The notes beneath the pieces were generated by a model. That model saw only the letters and a list, made by a program, of their open reading frames with translations, made no database searches and had not been told where the DNA came from. The translations under genes and the position numbers were made by a program. A stretch of 64,000 bases of DNA, taken from the NCBI GenBank assembly GCA_963665005.2, contig CAXXTQ010000001.1, forward strand, positions 1,798,001 to 1,862,000. Direction: 5' to 3'. Shown here piece after piece: positions 25,960 to 34,804 of the stretch (the first letter of the stretch is position 1; each line of letters starts with the position of its first letter). Source of the DNA: G963665005 sp963665005 (lineage in GTDB: Bacteria > Bacillota > Clostridia > Christensenellales > SZUA-584).

Positions 25960-27986
25960 TGAACCTTGATAATGCCGTTGAAGTTATAAAAGGCATTGGC
26001 CAAAAAAAAGCAAAGCTGCTATGCAAGCTAGGGATTACAAGCGTTCGGGATTTCCTGTATTATATGCCGCGGGCGTATGAAACTTCGGGCAGCCGCGTTA
26101 CGGTATCTGCTCTAAAAGAAGAAGAGACTTGCAGCATTACGGCAGTTATAGCGCAGCAGCCAAATTTCAGAAAAATCAGAAACGGTGTTTATCTTGTTAC
26201 TTTCGTTCTAGAGGACGAAACGGGCAAGGTAGAGGCTGTTTTTTTTAATCAGCCGTATATGAGAAGAATGTATAAAAAAGGGGACGATGTCTATGTTTCG
26301 GGCAAAGTAAAGCGTTTAGGCAGAAAACTGCAGTTTACAAACCCGCATATAGAAAAGCAGGGAGGCCAGCACGAAGGCCTTAATGCCGTCTATGCGCTGA
26401 CGGCGGGATTGACGCAAAAGGTAATGCGCATAATGATGAAAAATGTGCTGGAAAACTTTTTCGGCAGCATCACCGACATTTTCCCTAATGATTTTAGGAC
26501 AAAGCACAATCTTGCGGAAATCAATTATGCACTGAAAAATTTGCATTTCCCGGAAAATGAGCAGTCGCTGGAAATTGCAAAATACAGATTGTTGTTCGAA
26601 GAACTCTTGATTTTTAACATAGCGCTTTTTGCGCAAGAAAAAAAGCAGGAAAAGGGCGCGATTCCACTGAAAAGCGGAGATGATATTAAAAAAGACTTTC
26701 TTGGCAAACTAGAATTCGAGCCGACTAACGCTCAGCAAAGAGTAATGCGCGAGATAAAAGAGGATTTGGAAAAGAATAAGCCTATGAACCGCCTGCTTCA
26801 GGGAGATGTCGGAAGCGGAAAGACAATGCCCGCTTTTTACGCAATGCATATCTGCGTAAAAAACAATGTGCAGTGCGTAATGATGGCGCCGACAGAGGTT
26901 TTGGCGAAACAGCATTACTATAATGCGCAAAAGATATTTGCTGACGAGAATATAAGAATAGAGCTTTTAACAGGAAGCACGGGCGCCGCACAAAGAAGAG
27001 CCGTTTATGAAAATACCGCGGCGGGGCAGACGGATATAGTTATCGGCACACACGCTGTTTTGTACGATAAGCTTGAGTTTTCTAACCTCGGGCTTATTAT
27101 AACCGACGAACAGCACAGGTTCGGCGTCGGGCAAAGGGCGATGCTTGAGGAAAAGAGCAGTGCGCCGCATACGCTTATAATGTCTGCAACGCCTATTCCT
27201 AGATCGCTGGCGCTTATACTTTACGGAAAAACGGATATTTCTATAATAGACGAATTGCCGCCCGGAAGAATTCGCATATCTACTCACTGTGTTCCCGAAT
27301 CCAAAAGAAACGATATGTACGAGTTTATTGAAAAGCAGGTCAGAGATGAGGCAGCGCAGGTTTTTGCTGTGTGCCCTCTCGTAGAGCAGAATGACGATCT
27401 GGAGCTGCGTTCGTCCGAAGAAATATACAAAGAGCTCAAAGAAAAGCTTTCCGGATGTAAGGTCGCACTTTTGCACGGAAGAATGAAGGGCGAAGAAAAA
27501 AACGATATACTGCAAAGATTCAAAGATAAACAGTTTGATGTGCTCGTATCAACTACTGTCATAGAAGTCGGGGTAGATGTTACGGCGGCGACGATAATGG
27601 TCATAGAAAACGCAGAACGGTTCGGGCTGGCACAGCTTCATCAGCTTCGCGGAAGAGTGGGCAGGTCGGATAAAAAGTCTTACTGTTTTTTGATGTGCGG
27701 CAAAAAGGATAATTCAAGGCTGAGGATTTTGACCAAAACAAACGACGGTTTTAAAATATCCGAAGAGGACCTAAAGCTAAGAGGCCCGGGGCAGTTTCTT
27801 GGCAGCAGGCAGAGCGGCTTGTCTGATTTATATATGGCTAACCTTATAAAAGATATGAAGCTACTTAAATATACAAGAGCGCTTGCCGAGCATATACAAA
27901 AAAATGACGAGGTTTTTTACGAAAAGCTAAAAAATTATGCAGATACCCGATTTGCCGAAAGGCTTGAAAAGACAACGATTAATTAA
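25959..27986 (+). CDS. recG: ATP-dependent DNA helicase RecG
   Basis: Branch-migrates Holliday junctions and reverses forks. The N-terminal wedge/OB domain has the helix-hairpin KGIGQKKAKLLCKLGI, then Walker A GDVGSGKT near 282, the DEQH box near 382, SATPIPRSLALILYG, VIEVGVDV and QLHQLRGRVGRS, and the C-terminal LRGPGQFLGSRQSG. 675 aa is normal. Most RecG proteins have Val after the Walker A Thr; here it is Met-Pro, a small oddity. It is the last gene before a terminator. Confidence 0.97.
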   Translation: MNLDNAVEVIKGIGQKKAKLLCKLGITSVRDFLYYMPRAYETSGSRVTVSALKEEETCSITAVIAQQPNFRKIRNGVYLVTFVLEDETGKVEAVFFNQPYMRRMYKKGDDVYVSGKVKRLGRKLQFTNPHIEKQGGQHEGLNAVYALTAGLTQKVMRIMMKNVLENFFGSITDIFPNDFRTKHNLAEINYALKNLHFPENEQSLEIAKYRLLFEELLIFNIALFAQEKKQEKGAIPLKSGDDIKKDFLGKLEFEPTNAQQRVMREIKEDLEKNKPMNRLLQGDVGSGKTMPAFYAMHICVKNNVQCVMMAPTEVLAKQHYYNAQKIFADENIRIELLTGSTGAAQRRAVYENTAAGQTDIVIGTHAVLYDKLEFSNLGLIITDEQHRFGVGQRAMLEEKSSAPHTLIMSATPIPRSLALILYGKTDISIIDELPPGRIRISTHCVPESKRNDMYEFIEKQVRDEAAQVFAVCPLVEQNDDLELRSSEEIYKELKEKLSGCKVALLHGRMKGEEKNDILQRFKDKQFDVLVSTTVIEVGVDVTAATIMVIENAERFGLAQLHQLRGRVGRSDKKSYCFLMCGKKDNSRLRILTKTNDGFKISEEDLKLRGPGQFLGSRQSGLSDLYMANLIKDMKLLKYTRALAEHIQKNDEVFYEKLKNYADTRFAERLEKTTIN

Positions 27987-27994
27987 TATAAAGC

Positions 27995-28025
27995 AAAGCG
28001 CTGATAAAACGGCGCTTTTTTTATT
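27995..28025 (+). terminator. Intrinsic terminator after recG
   Basis: AAAGCGC (27995-28001) pairs with GCGCTTT (28012-28018) and runs into seven to eight T. It ends the yicC-to-recG side of the region. Confidence 0.85.
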
Positions 28026-28043
28026 TGTACGCACTTTTGGATC

Positions 28044-28122
28044 TGTCATTCTGAGCGGAGCAAAGAATCTTTACACAAAAAGGTTAAAAGATTCTTCGGG
28101 CATAAATGCCCTCAGAATGACA
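28044..28122. repeat. 79-bp imperfect inverted-repeat element
   Basis: The ends TGTCATTCTGAG (28044-28055) and CTCAGAATGACA (28111-28122) are perfect inverted repeats. A second inverted pair lies inside (AAGAATCTT near 28063 and AAGATTCTT near 28088), around a short CGGGCATAAATGCCC hairpin. It is intergenic, between the recG terminator and the his promoter. The end sequence resembles the dispersed TGTCATTCTGAGC-type repeats of many bacteria. Copy number elsewhere cannot be seen from one window. Confidence 0.7.
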
Positions 28123-28149
28123 AACCACAGAAGAAAACATAAAAAACTA

Positions 28150-28178
28150 TTGACAAAAAGTGCAGTTTCTAATAAAAT
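28150..28178 (+). promoter_or_regulatory. Promoter of the his operon
   Basis: Perfect TTGACA (28150-28155), a 17-base spacer and TAAAAT (28173-28178). The transcript would start near 28185, just before the palindrome described next. No T-box-like leader is present. Confidence 0.85.
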
Positions 28179-28187
28179 ACTACCGTG

Positions 28188-28215
28188 TTAGTGATTTAGC
28201 ATGCTAAATCGCTAA
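28188..28215. promoter_or_regulatory. Operator-like palindrome at the his transcription start
   Basis: An 18-bp perfect palindrome (28193-28210, centred on GCATGC) extends to 28 bp with a single mismatched pair. It covers about +3 to +30 of the predicted transcript, where a bound repressor would block initiation. Firmicute his operons without a T-box are known to be controlled by a TrpR-family HisR/YerC regulator; assignment of this site to that regulator is inference. Confidence 0.6.
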
Positions 28216-28236
28216 ATAACTGTAAGAGGTATAAAT

Positions 28237-29436
28237 ATGGGTGAATATAAAAAACATGTGCCGGACGGCGTAGAAGACTGCCTTCCTGCCGAGTGTTATT
28301 TAAAAAGAAAAATAGAAGGCTCGCTGCGGGCGCAGTTTGTTTTGTCGGGGTACGAAGAGATAGAAACGCCCACATACGAATTTTACGACTTGTTTCAAAG
28401 CGGAGTAGGCGCTTACCTGCAGGAAAGCATGGTAAAGTTCGTCGATTCAAAGGGAAGGATACTAGTCCTGCGTCCTGATATCACCGTGCCGATAGCAAGA
28501 ATGACAGCAACAAAATTAAACGATAAGAGCACAAAGCGGCTGTTTTATATACAAAACTCGTTTGCTACAGACGCGCCGGCGATAGGAAAATCGGCAGAGT
28601 TTACGCAGGCGGGAATAGAACTTATAGGAGAAAGCGGATTCACCGCAGACGCCGAAGTTATAGCGCTCGCTGTAAAATCGCTTTTATCGACAGGGCTAAA
28701 ATCATTCACAATAGACATAGGGCAGGTCGCTTTCTTTAAAGGGATAATAAGCGGGCTTGGTTTAAAAGACAAGCAGATCGACGAACTGCGGCACGCTGTA
28801 GATTCTAAAGATATTATTGCAATACAAAGCGTAGCGCAAAAGCTTGATATAACGGGGGAACTAAAACAGCAGATATTATCGCTGCCCAATCTTTTCGGAG
28901 GGCGTGAGGTTTTTGAAAAAGCGTTGGCGATATCGGATAAAAAAGAATGCGTAGACGCAGTAGAGAATTTGCGAAGCGTGTATGATCTTTTGTCTAAATA
29001 CGGCATGGAAGAATATATATCGGTCGATTTTGGCATGCTTCATGACATTGCTTATTATTCGGGGATAATTTTCCGCGGCATCACGCCCGGGCTTGGCTTC
29101 CCTATAGTTTCGGGCGGAAGATACGACGAGCTTTTATCAAAATTTGGCGCCCCTTTGCCCGCGACAGGTTTTGCGCTTGGCATAAAACGTGTGATGATAG
29201 CCATGGAGAGGCAAGGGCTTCTCGGCGGATATTACGATACAAAGACAGTTGTTTCCTGCGCACCCGAGAGCTGCGAAAAAGCTTACGGGTACGCTGAAGA
29301 GCAAAGAGCAAAAGGAAACCGCACGATATTCTCGGCAGGGCTGAATAGAAAAGAGCTTGCAAAAATGAAGCAGGAAAAGGGAGCCGGCCGCGCTGTGTAT
29401 TTTGACGCGGACGGGCAGATAGGCGAGGAGATATAG
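28237..29436 (+). CDS. hisZ: ATP phosphoribosyltransferase regulatory subunit
   Basis: HisRS-like paralogue that lacks aminoacylation activity and allosterically controls the short-form HisG. Class II synthetase-like motifs are visible (EIETPTYEFYDLF, LRPDITVPIARM, FTQAGIELIGE, SGGRYDELLSKFG). It is 399 aa, lacks the anticodon-binding domain expected of real HisRS, and sits immediately before hisG. ATG has AAGAGG upstream. It opens the operon hisZGDBHAF-IE, which lacks hisC and a histidinol phosphatase here. Confidence 0.93.
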   Translation: MGEYKKHVPDGVEDCLPAECYLKRKIEGSLRAQFVLSGYEEIETPTYEFYDLFQSGVGAYLQESMVKFVDSKGRILVLRPDITVPIARMTATKLNDKSTKRLFYIQNSFATDAPAIGKSAEFTQAGIELIGESGFTADAEVIALAVKSLLSTGLKSFTIDIGQVAFFKGIISGLGLKDKQIDELRHAVDSKDIIAIQSVAQKLDITGELKQQILSLPNLFGGREVFEKALAISDKKECVDAVENLRSVYDLLSKYGMEEYISVDFGMLHDIAYYSGIIFRGITPGLGFPIVSGGRYDELLSKFGAPLPATGFALGIKRVMIAMERQGLLGGYYDTKTVVSCAPESCEKAYGYAEEQRAKGNRTIFSAGLNRKELAKMKQEKGAGRAVYFDADGQIGEEI

Positions 29437-29438
29437 AT

Positions 29439-30074
29439 ATGCGAATAACAATTGCGCTTGCTAAAGGCAGATTGGCGCAAAAAGCGATGGAGATATTGGA
29501 AAAGTGCGGCATAGAATGCAAAGAGATGTTCAAAGATACGCGAAAGCTTATTTTTGAAGATAAGAAAAACGGCATTCGTTTTATAATGGTAAAGCCTGTC
29601 GATGTGCCGACATATGTAGACCACGGCGTTGCCGACATGGGAATCGTCGGCAAGGATACGCTTATGGAGGCAGGGCTGCCGCTTTATGAGATGGCAGACT
29701 TAAAGTATGGTAAATGCAGGCTGGTGGTCGCTGGGTATCCCGCTAAAAAGGATAATTCGCTGACAACATCGAATCTTCGCGTTGCTACAAAATATCCGCA
29801 GATAGCGAAAAAATATTATGCGTCTAAAGGCGAATCTATAGAATGCATAAAGCTAAACGGAAGCGTAGAACTCGGGCCTATGCTCGGGCTGTCTGATGTA
29901 ATCGTTGATATAGTCGAAAGCGGAAGAACGCTCGTGGAAAACGGCTTGGTTGTCACCGAAGAGATAGGTGATGTCTCAGCAAGGCTTGCTGTAAACCGCG
30001 CGAGCCTGAAAATAAAGGCAGGCAAAATAAAGCCTTTGATAGAAAAGATAAGGCTTTCTGTGGAGGAAGACTGA
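29439..30074 (+). CDS. hisG: ATP phosphoribosyltransferase, short form
   Basis: First committed step of histidine synthesis, joining ATP and PRPP. 211 aa and no C-terminal regulatory ACT-like domain, so it is the short form that needs HisZ. Seen: ALAKGRLAQKAMEI, VDHGVADMGIVGKDTL, and the PRPP-binding DVIVDIVESGRTLVENGL. GAGGAG lies upstream. Overlap with hisD is one base (TGATG). Confidence 0.96.
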   Translation: MRITIALAKGRLAQKAMEILEKCGIECKEMFKDTRKLIFEDKKNGIRFIMVKPVDVPTYVDHGVADMGIVGKDTLMEAGLPLYEMADLKYGKCRLVVAGYPAKKDNSLTTSNLRVATKYPQIAKKYYASKGESIECIKLNGSVELGPMLGLSDVIVDIVESGRTLVENGLVVTEEIGDVSARLAVNRASLKIKAGKIKPLIEKIRLSVEED

Positions 30075-31372
30075 TGCGAATTTATAAATACAATGAAATA
30101 GCTACGGTCAAAGAGCGGCTGAAAAGAAAAACGTCAGCGAATTTAAGCGTTATTGATACAGTACGCAAAATAATCTCCGATGTGGCAAAAGACGGGGATA
30201 GTGCGCTTTTTGAATACACAAAAAAATTCGACGGTTTTGACATAAACGAGAATAACATACGCGTAACGCGCGAAGAGATAGATAAGGCGTACAAAAAAAT
30301 ATCAGCAGAATTAATTGGTGTGATAAAAAAGAGCGCCGCGAATATCTCCGCTTTTCACGAGCTGCAAAAGCGCCAAGGGTTTGAGAGAAAAATCGGCGGA
30401 GCGGTAACCGGAAGGCTTATACTGCCCATGCAGACGGCGGGTGTATACGTCCCGGGCGGAAAAGCGGCTTATCCTTCAAGCGTGCTTATGAACATTATAC
30501 CCGCGAAGATAGCCGGAGTTGAGCAGATAATAATGGTTACGCCGCCAGGCAAAGACGGAGGAATCGCACCTTTGACATTGGTTGCGGCCGATATCGCAGG
30601 TGCGGGCAGCATACTGAAAATCGGAGGTGCGCAGGCTGTCGCCGCGCTTGCTTACGGCACAAAAAGCGTGTCCAAAGCGGACGTTATAACGGGGCCGGGA
30701 AACGAATACGTGGCGGCGGCTAAAAGAGAAGTGTTCGGCGAAGTCGGAATAGACATGATAGCCGGGCCGTCCGAAGTGCTTATAATAGCAGACGAAAACG
30801 CGAATCCCGTTTATATCGCGGCAGATTTTTTATCCCAGGCAGAGCATGACGAAAAAGCGGCGTGTGTACTCCTGACGCCAAGCGAAGAGCTGGCAGCAAA
30901 AGCGGAAAAGGAAATCATTCGCCAGCTTGGCAAACTGCAAAGAAAGAGTATCGCCGAAAAATCAGTGGAGGATTATGGAACTATCGTAGTAACGCAGTCT
31001 ATTGACCAGGCGTTTGATATAGCCAACGATTTTGCTCCCGAGCATTTGGAGATATTGACGAAAGACCCGAGGCGATATTTAAGAGAAGTTAAAAACGCGG
31101 GCGCTGTTTTCCTGGGAGAATATTCACCCGAACCGCTCGGCGACTATTTCGCAGGGCCTAACCACGTTCTGCCCACAAACGGAACGGCGAGGTTTTCGTC
31201 GGCATTGTCGGTAGACGATTTTATCAAAAAAACGAATTATATTTGTTACGATAGACAAAGCCTTAAGGCGTGTTATAATGATATTATTGAGTTTGCGGAC
31301 GCCGAAGGGCTTACCGCACATGCCAAAAGCGTGAGTGTAAGGTTCGAAGAAAACGGGGAGGAAGTTAAATGA
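30074..31372 (+). CDS. hisD: Histidinol dehydrogenase
   Basis: NAD- and zinc-dependent enzyme that oxidises histidinol to histidine in the last two steps. Family segments: VPGGKAAYPSSVLMN, GGAQAVAALAYGT, GPGNEYVAAAKREV, IDMIAGPSEVLI, the zinc/catalytic LSQAEHDEKA, APEHLEI and GPNHVLPTNGTARF. 432 aa is normal. It overlaps hisG by one base and hisB by four. Confidence 0.97.
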   Translation: MRIYKYNEIATVKERLKRKTSANLSVIDTVRKIISDVAKDGDSALFEYTKKFDGFDINENNIRVTREEIDKAYKKISAELIGVIKKSAANISAFHELQKRQGFERKIGGAVTGRLILPMQTAGVYVPGGKAAYPSSVLMNIIPAKIAGVEQIIMVTPPGKDGGIAPLTLVAADIAGAGSILKIGGAQAVAALAYGTKSVSKADVITGPGNEYVAAAKREVFGEVGIDMIAGPSEVLIIADENANPVYIAADFLSQAEHDEKAACVLLTPSEELAAKAEKEIIRQLGKLQRKSIAEKSVEDYGTIVVTQSIDQAFDIANDFAPEHLEILTKDPRRYLREVKNAGAVFLGEYSPEPLGDYFAGPNHVLPTNGTARFSSALSVDDFIKKTNYICYDRQSLKACYNDIIEFADAEGLTAHAKSVSVRFEENGEEVK

Positions 31373-31953
31373 GAAAATCCGAGATAGAGAGAAAAACTAA
31401 CGAAACGAATATACTGCTGTCTTTGAACATAGACGGAGACGGCACACGTAAGATAGATACGGGTATTGGTTTTTTTGACCACATGCTCGATTTGTTCGCA
31501 AAGCACGGGCTTTTTGATCTGACGCTCAGCGTAAAAGGCGATTTAAACGTAGACGAACATCACACGGTAGAAGACACGGGGCTTGTTCTCGGAAAAGCGT
31601 TTGCTAGAGCGGCAGGCGACAAGGCGGGTATTTACAGGTACGCGGCGGAATATGTGCCTATGGACGAGGCTCTTGCTATGGCGAGCGTAGATTTCTCGGG
31701 CAGGCCGTATTTAAAATACAATGTCGTATGCCCCGATGAATTGGTCGGCGGCGTAAGCGCGCAGGTCTTCGAAGAATTTTTCAGAGCTTTTGTGACGACC
31801 GCTAAAATAACGCTGCACATTTGCGTCTTTTACGGAGACAATACACATCATATGATAGAGGCTGTGTTCAAGGCGGCGGCAAGAGCGCTGCGCTTTGCTC
31901 TCGAGAAAGACGGCAGGGCAAAAGGTATACCGTCGACAAAAGGAGTTCTGTAA
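31369..31953 (+). CDS. hisB: Imidazoleglycerol-phosphate dehydratase
   Basis: Manganese enzyme of histidine synthesis. Histidine-rich metal motifs are present: GFFDHMLDLFAKHG, DEHHTVEDTGLVLG and GDNTHHMIEAVFKA. At 194 aa it is the monofunctional form without the histidinol-phosphatase domain, so that activity must come from another locus. It overlaps hisD by four bases. Confidence 0.97.
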   Translation: MRKSEIERKTNETNILLSLNIDGDGTRKIDTGIGFFDHMLDLFAKHGLFDLTLSVKGDLNVDEHHTVEDTGLVLGKAFARAAGDKAGIYRYAAEYVPMDEALAMASVDFSGRPYLKYNVVCPDELVGGVSAQVFEEFFRAFVTTAKITLHICVFYGDNTHHMIEAVFKAAARALRFALEKDGRAKGIPSTKGVL

Positions 31954-31956
31954 CAG

Positions 31957-32559
31957 ATGATAGCGATAATCGACTACGGCATGGGAAACCTTCGAAGCGT
32001 GCAGAAAGCGTTCGAATTTTTAGGGTACAGCGCCGTTATTACAGATAAAAAGCAGGATTTAATAGACGCATCGCATATAGTATTGCCCGGCGTCGGCGCT
32101 TTTGCCGATGCCGAGGACAGCCTGAAAAAATCGGGAACGCAGGAAACAATGCTTGCCGAGATTGAAAAAGGAAAGCCTTTCCTCGGCATTTGCCTTGGCA
32201 TGCAGCTGCTCTTTGATAAGAGCTTCGAGAACGGCGTTTACGACGGGCTCGGCGTGATACCCGGGCAAGTGTTACAGTTTGATGTTGCAGGGCTTAAAGT
32301 GCCTCATATGGGCTGGAACAACCTGATAATAAAAGACAATGCGCTTTTTGATTCGCAGGGCGAAGACAAGTTTGTATATTTTGTGCATTCTTACCATGCT
32401 GCTAAAGTGCCAAAAGAGTATATAATCGCCGAGGCGGATTACGGATATCGGTTCACGGCGGCTGTGCAAAAAGACAATGTATACGGATTGCAGTTCCATC
32501 CCGAAAAAAGCGGCAGCGTGGGGCTTGATATGCTAAAACGGTTCGGAGGGCTTAAATGA
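31957..32559 (+). CDS. hisH: Imidazole glycerol phosphate synthase, glutaminase subunit
   Basis: Class I glutamine amidotransferase that feeds ammonia to HisF. The nucleophilic Cys sits in LGICLGMQLLF near residue 76-80, and the His-Glu pair in QFHPEKS near 180. The start IIDYGMGNLRSVQKAF is canonical. 200 aa. AGGAG is within hisB, and the stop overlaps the hisA start by four bases. Confidence 0.97.
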   Translation: MIAIIDYGMGNLRSVQKAFEFLGYSAVITDKKQDLIDASHIVLPGVGAFADAEDSLKKSGTQETMLAEIEKGKPFLGICLGMQLLFDKSFENGVYDGLGVIPGQVLQFDVAGLKVPHMGWNNLIIKDNALFDSQGEDKFVYFVHSYHAAKVPKEYIIAEADYGYRFTAAVQKDNVYGLQFHPEKSGSVGLDMLKRFGGLK

Positions 32560-33272
32560 GAATATATCCAGCGATCGATATAAAAAACGGCGTATGCGTG
32601 CGCCTTGTTATGGGAGATATGGAAAAGGCGACGCAGTACGGCGATGCCGCGAAGATGGCAGTTAAATGGCAGAGCATGGGAGCGAAATTTTTGCACATAG
32701 TAGACCTCGATGCTGCGTTTGCAGGAGAGTTTTCGAACATGAAAACGGTAAGTGAAATACTGCAATCGGTTAGTATACCAGTACAGCTTGGCGGGGGAGT
32801 GCGCAGCATGGAAGATATAGATCTGCGGCTCGGCAAGCTTGGTATCGCACGTGTCATAATAGGAACAGCGGCGTATGAAAACCCAGAGCTCTTGTCCGAG
32901 GCGGCGGCAAAGTACCCGGGGCGCATAGTCGCGGGCATAGACGCCAAAGACGGCAAGGTAGCAACGCGCGGCTGGGCAACGGGCACCGACCAAGACCCTG
33001 TCGATTTAGCTTTGCAGATGAAAAAGCGCGGAATCACAACTGTGATATATACCGATATTAGCAGAGACGGTATGCTTACCGGCCCGAATATAAAAGCGAC
33101 TAAGAACATGGTGGAAAAAACGGGTATGGAAATAATAGCTTCGGGCGGCATGAGCGTGCCTGAAGATATAGCAAAAGTTAAAAAAACGGGCGCGGAGGGC
33201 GTTATAATAGGCAAAGCGCTCTACTCTGGAAGTATAGATTTAAAAGATGCTATAGACATGGGGGCTAAATAG
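32556..33272 (+). CDS. hisA: ProFAR isomerase
   Basis: Amadori isomerase (phosphoribosylformimino-AICAR-P isomerase) with a half-barrel-duplicated TIM fold. Seen: IYPAIDIKNGVCVRL with the catalytic Asp, FLHIVDLDAAF, QLGGGVRSMEDI, VAGIDAKDG and the second Asp in VIYTDISRDGM. 238 aa is normal. It overlaps hisH by four bases and abuts hisF directly. Confidence 0.97.
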   Translation: MRIYPAIDIKNGVCVRLVMGDMEKATQYGDAAKMAVKWQSMGAKFLHIVDLDAAFAGEFSNMKTVSEILQSVSIPVQLGGGVRSMEDIDLRLGKLGIARVIIGTAAYENPELLSEAAAKYPGRIVAGIDAKDGKVATRGWATGTDQDPVDLALQMKKRGITTVIYTDISRDGMLTGPNIKATKNMVEKTGMEIIASGGMSVPEDIAKVKKTGAEGVIIGKALYSGSIDLKDAIDMGAK

Positions 33273-34034
33273 ATGCTTACAAAAAGAATAATACCCTGTC
33301 TTGATGTGCACGCTGGGCGCGTTGTAAAGGGTGTGAATTTCGTTGATATACGCGACGCGGGCGATCCTGTGGAAATGGCAAAGGCGTTTAACAAGGCAGG
33401 AGCGGACGAGCTCGTTTTCCTCGACATCACGGCCTCGGCGCACGAGAGAAGCATAATGAGCGAGGTAGTCGCAAAAACGGCGGAAGAGGTTTTTATACCG
33501 CTGACCGTCGGCGGCGGTATTCGGACTGTTGACGATTTCCGCAACATGTTAAAGCGAGGCGCCGATAAGATTTCTGTAAATTCGGCTGCGCTCAAAGACC
33601 CTGAGCTTATAACTAAAGCTGCGGAAAAATTCGGAAGCCAGTGCGTTGTCTGTGCCATAGACGCAAAAAGCAGAGCGGACGGACAGGGCTGGGAAGTATA
33701 TCTTAACGGCGGAAGAGTTAACACAGGACGCGACGCGGTAGAGTGGGCGGCAAAAGCGGAATCTATGGGCGCGGGAGAGATATTACTGACAAGCATGGAT
33801 ACGGACGGCACAAAGGACGGGTATGATATACGATTGACAAAAGCCGTTGCAGATGCCGTGAACATACCTGTAATTGCTTCGGGCGGAGCGGGGAAAATGG
33901 AGCATTTTAAAGATGTGCTTATGACTGCCGGCGCGGATGCTGTGCTAGTGGCGTCAATATTCCATTACGGCAAGTATACCGTGCAGGACGTGAAAGACTA
34001 TTTCATAAAAGAGAATATACCGGTCAGAAAATAA
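33273..34034 (+). CDS. hisF: Imidazole glycerol phosphate synthase, cyclase subunit
   Basis: Uses ammonia from HisH to close the imidazole ring and release AICAR. Canonical start TKRIIPCLDVHAGRVVKGVNF with the first catalytic Asp, DELVFLDITAS, PLTVGGGIRT, the second catalytic Asp in LLTSMDTDGTKDGYD, and IASGGAGKMEHF. 253 aa. The ATG directly follows the hisA stop. Confidence 0.98.
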   Translation: MLTKRIIPCLDVHAGRVVKGVNFVDIRDAGDPVEMAKAFNKAGADELVFLDITASAHERSIMSEVVAKTAEEVFIPLTVGGGIRTVDDFRNMLKRGADKISVNSAALKDPELITKAAEKFGSQCVVCAIDAKSRADGQGWEVYLNGGRVNTGRDAVEWAAKAESMGAGEILLTSMDTDGTKDGYDIRLTKAVADAVNIPVIASGGAGKMEHFKDVLMTAGADAVLVASIFHYGKYTVQDVKDYFIKENIPVRK

Positions 34035-34051
34035 ATATTTTGGAGGAAAAC

Positions 34052-34666
34052 ATGAACACTGATAAAATAAAATTTGACGAAAACGGCCTTGTGCCTGTAG
34101 TCGTCCAGGATGTAAAAACAAATGCGGTTTTAATGCTTGCATATATGAATCGTGAATCGATAGAAAAAACGCTCGAGACTAAAAATATGGTTTATTACTC
34201 GAGAAGCCGTCAGAAGCTTTGGCTAAAGGGCGAGACTTCGGGCAATTTTCAAACGATGCACGAATTAAAGGTTGATTGTGACGGCGACACGCTTCTTGCG
34301 CTTGTGTCTCAGAAGGGCGTAGCGTGCCATACGGGCGCTTATTCGTGTTTCTTCGAGTCTTTGTATGGCGGCGGCGATAATACGAGCGGATACGGCGTTA
34401 TAGATGAAGTATTCGGCGTGATTACAGACAGAAAGAAAAACCCCAAAGAAGGGTCTTATACCAATTATCTTTTTGATAAAGGCATAGACAAAATACTAAA
34501 AAAAGTCGGAGAAGAAAGCGCGGAAGTCATAATAGCCGCGAAAAACGCCGATAAAAAAGAAGTAAGGTATGAAAGCGCCGACCTGTTATACCATTTGATG
34601 GTTATGCTTTGCGAGCTTGATATGAATCCCGAGGAAGTATTCGCAGAGCTCGAAAAGCGCAGATAG
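34052..34666 (+). CDS. hisIE: Bifunctional phosphoribosyl-AMP cyclohydrolase/phosphoribosyl-ATP pyrophosphohydrolase
   Basis: Fusion catalysing steps 2 and 3 of the pathway. HisI part (about 1-110): VLMLAYMNRES, the zinc-binding DCDGDTLLAL and VACHTGAYSCFF. HisE part: LFDKGIDKILKKVGEESAEVIIA followed by the MazG-like ADLLYHLMVML. I chose ATG at 34052, four bases after GGAGGA; an in-frame TTG at 34040 lies before that site. 204 aa. It is the last his gene and is followed by a long hairpin. Confidence 0.96.
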   Translation: MNTDKIKFDENGLVPVVVQDVKTNAVLMLAYMNRESIEKTLETKNMVYYSRSRQKLWLKGETSGNFQTMHELKVDCDGDTLLALVSQKGVACHTGAYSCFFESLYGGGDNTSGYGVIDEVFGVITDRKKNPKEGSYTNYLFDKGIDKILKKVGEESAEVIIAAKNADKKEVRYESADLLYHLMVMLCELDMNPEEVFAELEKRR

Positions 34667-34686
34667 CAATATTGATAGCATTACGG

Positions 34687-34750
34687 TGATACGGCGATTA
34701 TAAGCGAGTTTGCATAGCATAAATGCGTATAATCGCCAATATCAGCTTTT
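34687..34750 (+). terminator. Long hairpin, probable his-operon terminator
   Basis: A 10-bp perfect stem (34693-34702 with 34728-34737) extends through TGATA/TATCA (34687-34691 with 34740-34744), with a smaller GCAT/ATGC helix in its loop. Only four T follow, and they overlap the -35 of the tRNA promoter. Termination is likely but weakly supported. Confidence 0.5.
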
Positions 34751-34777
34751 GACACTTAACACAGTCTATTATACAAT
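34749..34777 (+). promoter_or_regulatory. tRNA-cluster promoter
   Basis: Perfect TTGACA (34749-34754), a 17-base spacer and TACAAT (34772-34777), about 28 bases before the first mature tRNA end. Strong near-consensus form, as usual for stable RNA. Confidence 0.8.
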
Positions 34778-34804
34778 AGCGCAGCACGTTTGTACCGGGA
34801 ATGT

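Noticed and set aside
27937..28191. Plus-strand frame of 84 codons after recG
   Set aside because: It starts inside recG and runs through the terminator and the inverted-repeat element.
28237..29436. Histidyl-tRNA synthetase
   Set aside because: The protein is class II synthetase-like but sits before short-form hisG and is too short for an anticodon-binding domain, so HisZ fits better.
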